NCBI GenBank assembly: GCA_007126865.1
Contig: SLAN01000165.1
Span: forward strand, 1-8,182
DNA: 8,182 bases
DNA from: Spirochaetales bacterium
GTDB lineage: Bacteria; Spirochaetota; Spirochaetia; DSM-27196; SKKC01
Direction: 5' to 3'
Shown: piece by piece, positions 5,901-8,182 of the stretch
How positions within the stretch are numbered: the first letter of the stretch is position 1
Layout of the letters: the number at the start of each line of letters is the position of its first letter
Notes under the pieces: generated by a model
The model's input: the letters and a program-made list of their open reading frames with translations, nothing else
Told to the model about the DNA's origin: nothing
The model's database searches: none
Position numbers and translations under genes: made by a program

Positions 5901-7514
5901 GTGAACACGCTATTGCGCGTCTTACCTCGTGTATCTGCTGCAACGCTCCTTCTGCTTCTTCCGGTCCTTCCGGTCGCCGCCGAGATCAGTGTGAGCATTG
6001 ATGTCATAGGTGACTCCGGGCGATTCATATTTGATTACGGAGGGATGATCGGTTCTGCCGACTGGTCGGTATCCCGCAGTGAACGCGACAGCGGTAGCGT
6101 ACTCCGGGTTTTCAGTGAGCCCGGCAACGGCGAGGTGTATCTGAATCGGGATCGGATAGGCCGGGCTCCGCAGGAGATTTCGGGCCTCACGCCGGGGATC
6201 TATCTGATTCGAGTCGAGCGCTCCGGTTACTATCCCGCCTCAATTCGTGTCACTGTCGGGGAGCGTGAGACGGTAACCGTCAGTGTAAGGCTGACGGAAG
6301 TCACCGGGTTGTTGGTGCTCGATCGAGAGCCACGCGACGCCGAGGTACTCCTCGACGGCACTCGACTTCACGGTCGCTACCACGAAGTGAGGGAAGGCTC
6401 ATATCGCCTCGAGGCGCGCCGATTCGGGTTCGCCACCGAAAGGCGTCGGATCCGGGTGCTTCGCAACCGTGTTACCGAAGTCTCGATCCGGCTGCGTGAA
6501 GCGCCGTTCGAGCTTTCGAGCTTCGCTTTGTCGCGTCCGGTATTCCGGCCTCGCAACCCACCGCCGTACAACACAACCGCGATCTCATTCCGTGCGCAGG
6601 CCCGAGGGGACGCCCGGATTTTCATCTTCGACCCCGAAGGCTCTCTCGTTCGCACACTGAGCGTTCGCAACTTCCAAACCTGGAACCAACGGGTGACCTG
6701 GGACGGTCGTGACGAACGCGGCCGTGTCGTCGACCCCGGTGTGTACGAGATCGTGGTCGAAGGTGAAAGTGCCGACGGCGAAGAGCGCGATTCGGTCGGG
6801 GGGATGGTGAGTGTCAGCGAAGAAGCGCGCATCTCGTATCGAACGACTCTCGGCGGCTCGCCCGGACTTCTGTATGCGGCCGAGCCGGTCACGCTTCCGG
6901 CCCGGGCCGTGCAGATGAGCTTCTTCGCAGGAGGACAGGCTATCGGGCCGTCAGCGGTTCCGCTTCACTTCGGAGGTCGCTTCGGAACCGGTCCCGTAGA
7001 GCTGAGCGCTTCTCTGTCAACGCTTCTCGGTGCAGGAAACGATAGAACTCCCCTGCGGATGTCCGGAGCCGTCGATGTCGCGCTCACTCGCACCTCGCCA
7101 CTGCGTGCCTCCGTACGAGTGACCGGGAATTACCCGATCGGCGAGATGACCACCCCCTTTGGATCCGGCGCATCGGTGCTTCGCTTTCAGGCACCGCTTC
7201 GGTTCGATGCGCGGCCGCTCGGTTTCGTGGTGACCCCCGGTGTCGCGCTCCAGCCGGATGCAGACCCCCGGTTCCGCGCCGAGATAGAGTCCGGGATTAT
7301 CCTCGACTATGAGCGAGCTATTGCGGCGATTTCGGCCCGATCAGATACACGGCTTATCACCGATCCGTCGGACGCACGAGTCGATTCGGGCGTCGAAACG
7401 CACGTTCTCATCCCCGGCACTCCGTTGTACGTCAGTGCATGGTCTACTGTGCACTTTGCAGGCTTTGGGTTGAGCGGCGCTTCGGTCGGCGGCGGATTCG
7501 GAGTACTCTGGTAA
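5901..7514 (+). CDS. Exported PEGA-repeat protein with FlgD-like Ig domain and barrel-like C-terminus
   Basis: A 537-residue envelope protein. Residues 1-27 are a signal peptide (VNTLLRVLPRV, a run of Leu, cleavage after PVAA). A 40-residue strand-rich lead is followed by two PEGA repeats: 67-131 (VFSEPGNGEVYLNRDRIGRAP, then GIYLIRVERSGYYP) and 136-198 (LDREPRDAEVLLDGTRLHG, then GSYRLEARRFGFAT). PEGA units are surface-layer-like beta repeats found in many envelope proteins. Residues 214-288 resemble the FlgD Ig-like fold (ARIFIFDPEGSLVRTLS, W267-D-G-R-D, PGVYEIVVEG), a fold common near the C-terminus of exported proteins. Residues about 318-537 are alternating hydrophobic strands and turns, ending in FGVLW; an aromatic last residue is the classical C-terminal signal of outer-membrane barrels. 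It is therefore probably an outer-membrane protein with a periplasmic or surface beta-domain stalk. The open frame reaches back to 5421, but that part is antisense to the TPR gene. Confidence 0.83.
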   Translation: MNTLLRVLPRVSAATLLLLLPVLPVAAEISVSIDVIGDSGRFIFDYGGMIGSADWSVSRSERDSGSVLRVFSEPGNGEVYLNRDRIGRAPQEISGLTPGIYLIRVERSGYYPASIRVTVGERETVTVSVRLTEVTGLLVLDREPRDAEVLLDGTRLHGRYHEVREGSYRLEARRFGFATERRRIRVLRNRVTEVSIRLREAPFELSSFALSRPVFRPRNPPPYNTTAISFRAQARGDARIFIFDPEGSLVRTLSVRNFQTWNQRVTWDGRDERGRVVDPGVYEIVVEGESADGEERDSVGGMVSVSEEARISYRTTLGGSPGLLYAAEPVTLPARAVQMSFFAGGQAIGPSAVPLHFGGRFGTGPVELSASLSTLLGAGNDRTPLRMSGAVDVALTRTSPLRASVRVTGNYPIGEMTTPFGSGASVLRFQAPLRFDARPLGFVVTPGVALQPDADPRFRAEIESGIILDYERAIAAISARSDTRLITDPSDARVDSGVETHVLIPGTPLYVSAWSTVHFAGFGLSGASVGGGFGVLW

Positions 7515-7594
7515 CGCGCTGTCTGCAGCTGAGCACTACTACCGGAAGGCGTGAACGATAATTTGTCCGACAAACTCCTGAGCATCGGGAACCC
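7515..7594. other. Convergent intergenic gap without a recognisable terminator
   Basis: Eighty bases separate the stop of the PEGA gene from that of the zinc-ribbon gene. The only symmetric element is TTTGT-CCG-ACAAA at 7562-7574, a weak 5-bp stem without a T run on either side. Termination here must be factor-dependent or use a signal that I cannot recognise. Confidence 0.4.
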
Positions 7595-7993
7595 TCAACT
7601 GCCGGAGAGTAACCAGTAAAGAATGAGCGCCAACAGCACGAGAAGAACGATTCCAGCCGTTAGATAGAACCACGGCGGCAGATCGATTTGCAGCTTTCCG
7701 TCGCTGCGGGTAACGATCGTCCGCCTGCGTCCGCTCTCGGGATCGACCTCTTCGAGCGGCAGGCGCTCGAGACCGTCGAGCTCGGTCGCGGAGGCCGGAT
7801 CGTCCGAGTCGGCCTCCGTCCCGGTGTAACCGCACGACGGGCACCCGTGTCGAAATCGCCGTGCTTCTCCGGTGAGGCCGCATCGCGGGCAGCGAACGAG
7901 CGAGAAAAAGCGGCCGCACGAGGGACAGACCTTGTCGCGTGCTGAGACCTCGACGTGGCAATTCTCACAGAAAAATCGAGCTACCGGTTTCAC
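7595..7993 (-). CDS. Double zinc-ribbon protein with a C-terminal membrane helix
   Basis: A 132-residue protein. Residues 9-54 hold four CxxC knuckles: C9/C12, C23/C26, C35/C38 and C51/C54, enough for two zinc-ribbon sites; the second and fourth are CPSCG, and CPRCG forms the third. Residues 59-105 are an acidic, charged linker. Residues 108-129 (WFYLTAGIVLLVLLALILYWLL) are one membrane helix followed by only three residues, so the protein is tail-anchored with its zinc domain most likely in the cytoplasm. There is no signal peptide. Similar zinc-ribbon plus membrane-helix proteins are widespread and functionally diverse; partner or nucleic-acid binding is a family-level guess. The start is GTG (7991-7993), fixed by the GTGA overlap with the stop of the upstream gene; there is no clear ribosome-binding site close by, which fits translational coupling. 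Confidence 0.85.
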   Translation of the reverse strand: MKPVARFFCENCHVEVSARDKVCPSCGRFFSLVRCPRCGLTGEARRFRHGCPSCGYTGTEADSDDPASATELDGLERLPLEEVDPESGRRRTIVTRSDGKLQIDLPPWFYLTAGIVLLVLLALILYWLLSGS

Positions 7994-8182
7994 GGGCCGT
8001 GTGCGCGAGGAATACTCCGCACGAAGTGCGTCGTGTGGTGGAACTCCTCGATAATGCCGGCATCGCCGACGGAGGTTGCGATATCGAAACTGATGGATCC
8101 GATATCGTCGACGGGCTCGTCGAGCACGATCGCCTCGGAGAATACTCGTGCCTCGAGCAGAAACCGCGATCGCGCGTATTCA
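7990..8182 (-). CDS. Unrecognised protein, C-terminal 63 residues only
   Basis: The frame is open from the right edge to a TGA at 7990-7992 and yields 63 residues. They read as a strand-rich domain end: YARSRFLLEARVFSEAIVLDEP, then VDDIGSISFDIATSVGDAG, then IIEEFHHTTHFVRSIPR. I do not recognise the family. The codon choice looks like that of the neighbouring genes (many C- or G-ending codons, GAT/GAG for acids), and the stop overlaps the start of the zinc-ribbon gene by four bases (GTGA). That overlap is the best argument that it is a real gene and in one operon with the zinc-ribbon gene. The HHTTH cluster could be a metal site, but with only the C-terminus visible this cannot be judged. Confidence 0.7.
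   Translation of the reverse strand, partial: EYARSRFLLEARVFSEAIVLDEPVDDIGSISFDIATSVGDAGIIEEFHHTTHFVRSIPRAHGP

Overview
The window is dense, GC-rich bacterial chromosome with no rRNA, tRNA, CRISPR array, insertion sequence or phage gene that I can see. The best taxonomic clue is the 505-residue radical-SAM/SPASM protein, which has the layout of the spirochaete-restricted 'spiro-SPASM' family: a nucleotidyltransferase-like N-terminus, a CxxxCxxC radical-SAM core and a short C-terminal SPASM region. The envelope proteins (a TPR protein with a WFWKAANKGR signature, and a PEGA-repeat protein with a barrel-like C-terminus) also fit a free-living, GC-rich member of the Spirochaetaceae/Spirochaetales. 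This assignment rests on family recognition, not on a search.

Layout. (1) Positions 1-2066, minus strand: the spiro-SPASM gene and, overlapping its 3' end by 26 nt, the start of a glycosyltransferase-like gene that runs out of the left edge. (2) A divergent gap of 84 nt (2067-2150) with a perfect 7-bp inverted repeat. (3) Positions 2151-3655, plus strand: xseA and xseB, the two subunits of exonuclease VII, 2 nt apart, with the xseB ribosome-binding site inside the end of xseA. (4) Positions 3694-5795, minus strand, in the order of transcription: a secreted TPR protein, a 117-nt gap holding a large structured inverted repeat, a secreted protein of unknown function, and a DUF192 lipoprotein coupled to it by a TGATG overlap. 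(5) A divergent gap of 105 nt with a good sigma70-type promoter for the TPR gene. (6) Positions 5901-7514, plus strand: an exported protein with two PEGA repeats, a FlgD-type Ig fold and a beta-rich C-terminus. (7) Positions 7595-8182, minus strand: the C-terminus of an unrecognised protein, overlapping by GTGA a zinc-ribbon protein with a single C-terminal membrane helix.

How it fits together. The spiro-SPASM/glycosyltransferase pair looks like a small operon for an unknown glycan or sugar-nucleotide-linked modification. xseAB is a housekeeping DNA-repair operon. The four exported products in 3694-7514 form an envelope block of uncharacterised or partly characterised proteins. Several starts are non-ATG (GTG for spiro-SPASM, PEGA and zinc-ribbon; TTG for xseB), and were chosen from overlaps, ribosome-binding sites, signal peptides or family alignment. 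The least explained parts are the spiro-SPASM operon with its possible leader ORF, and the structured element at 4797-4866.
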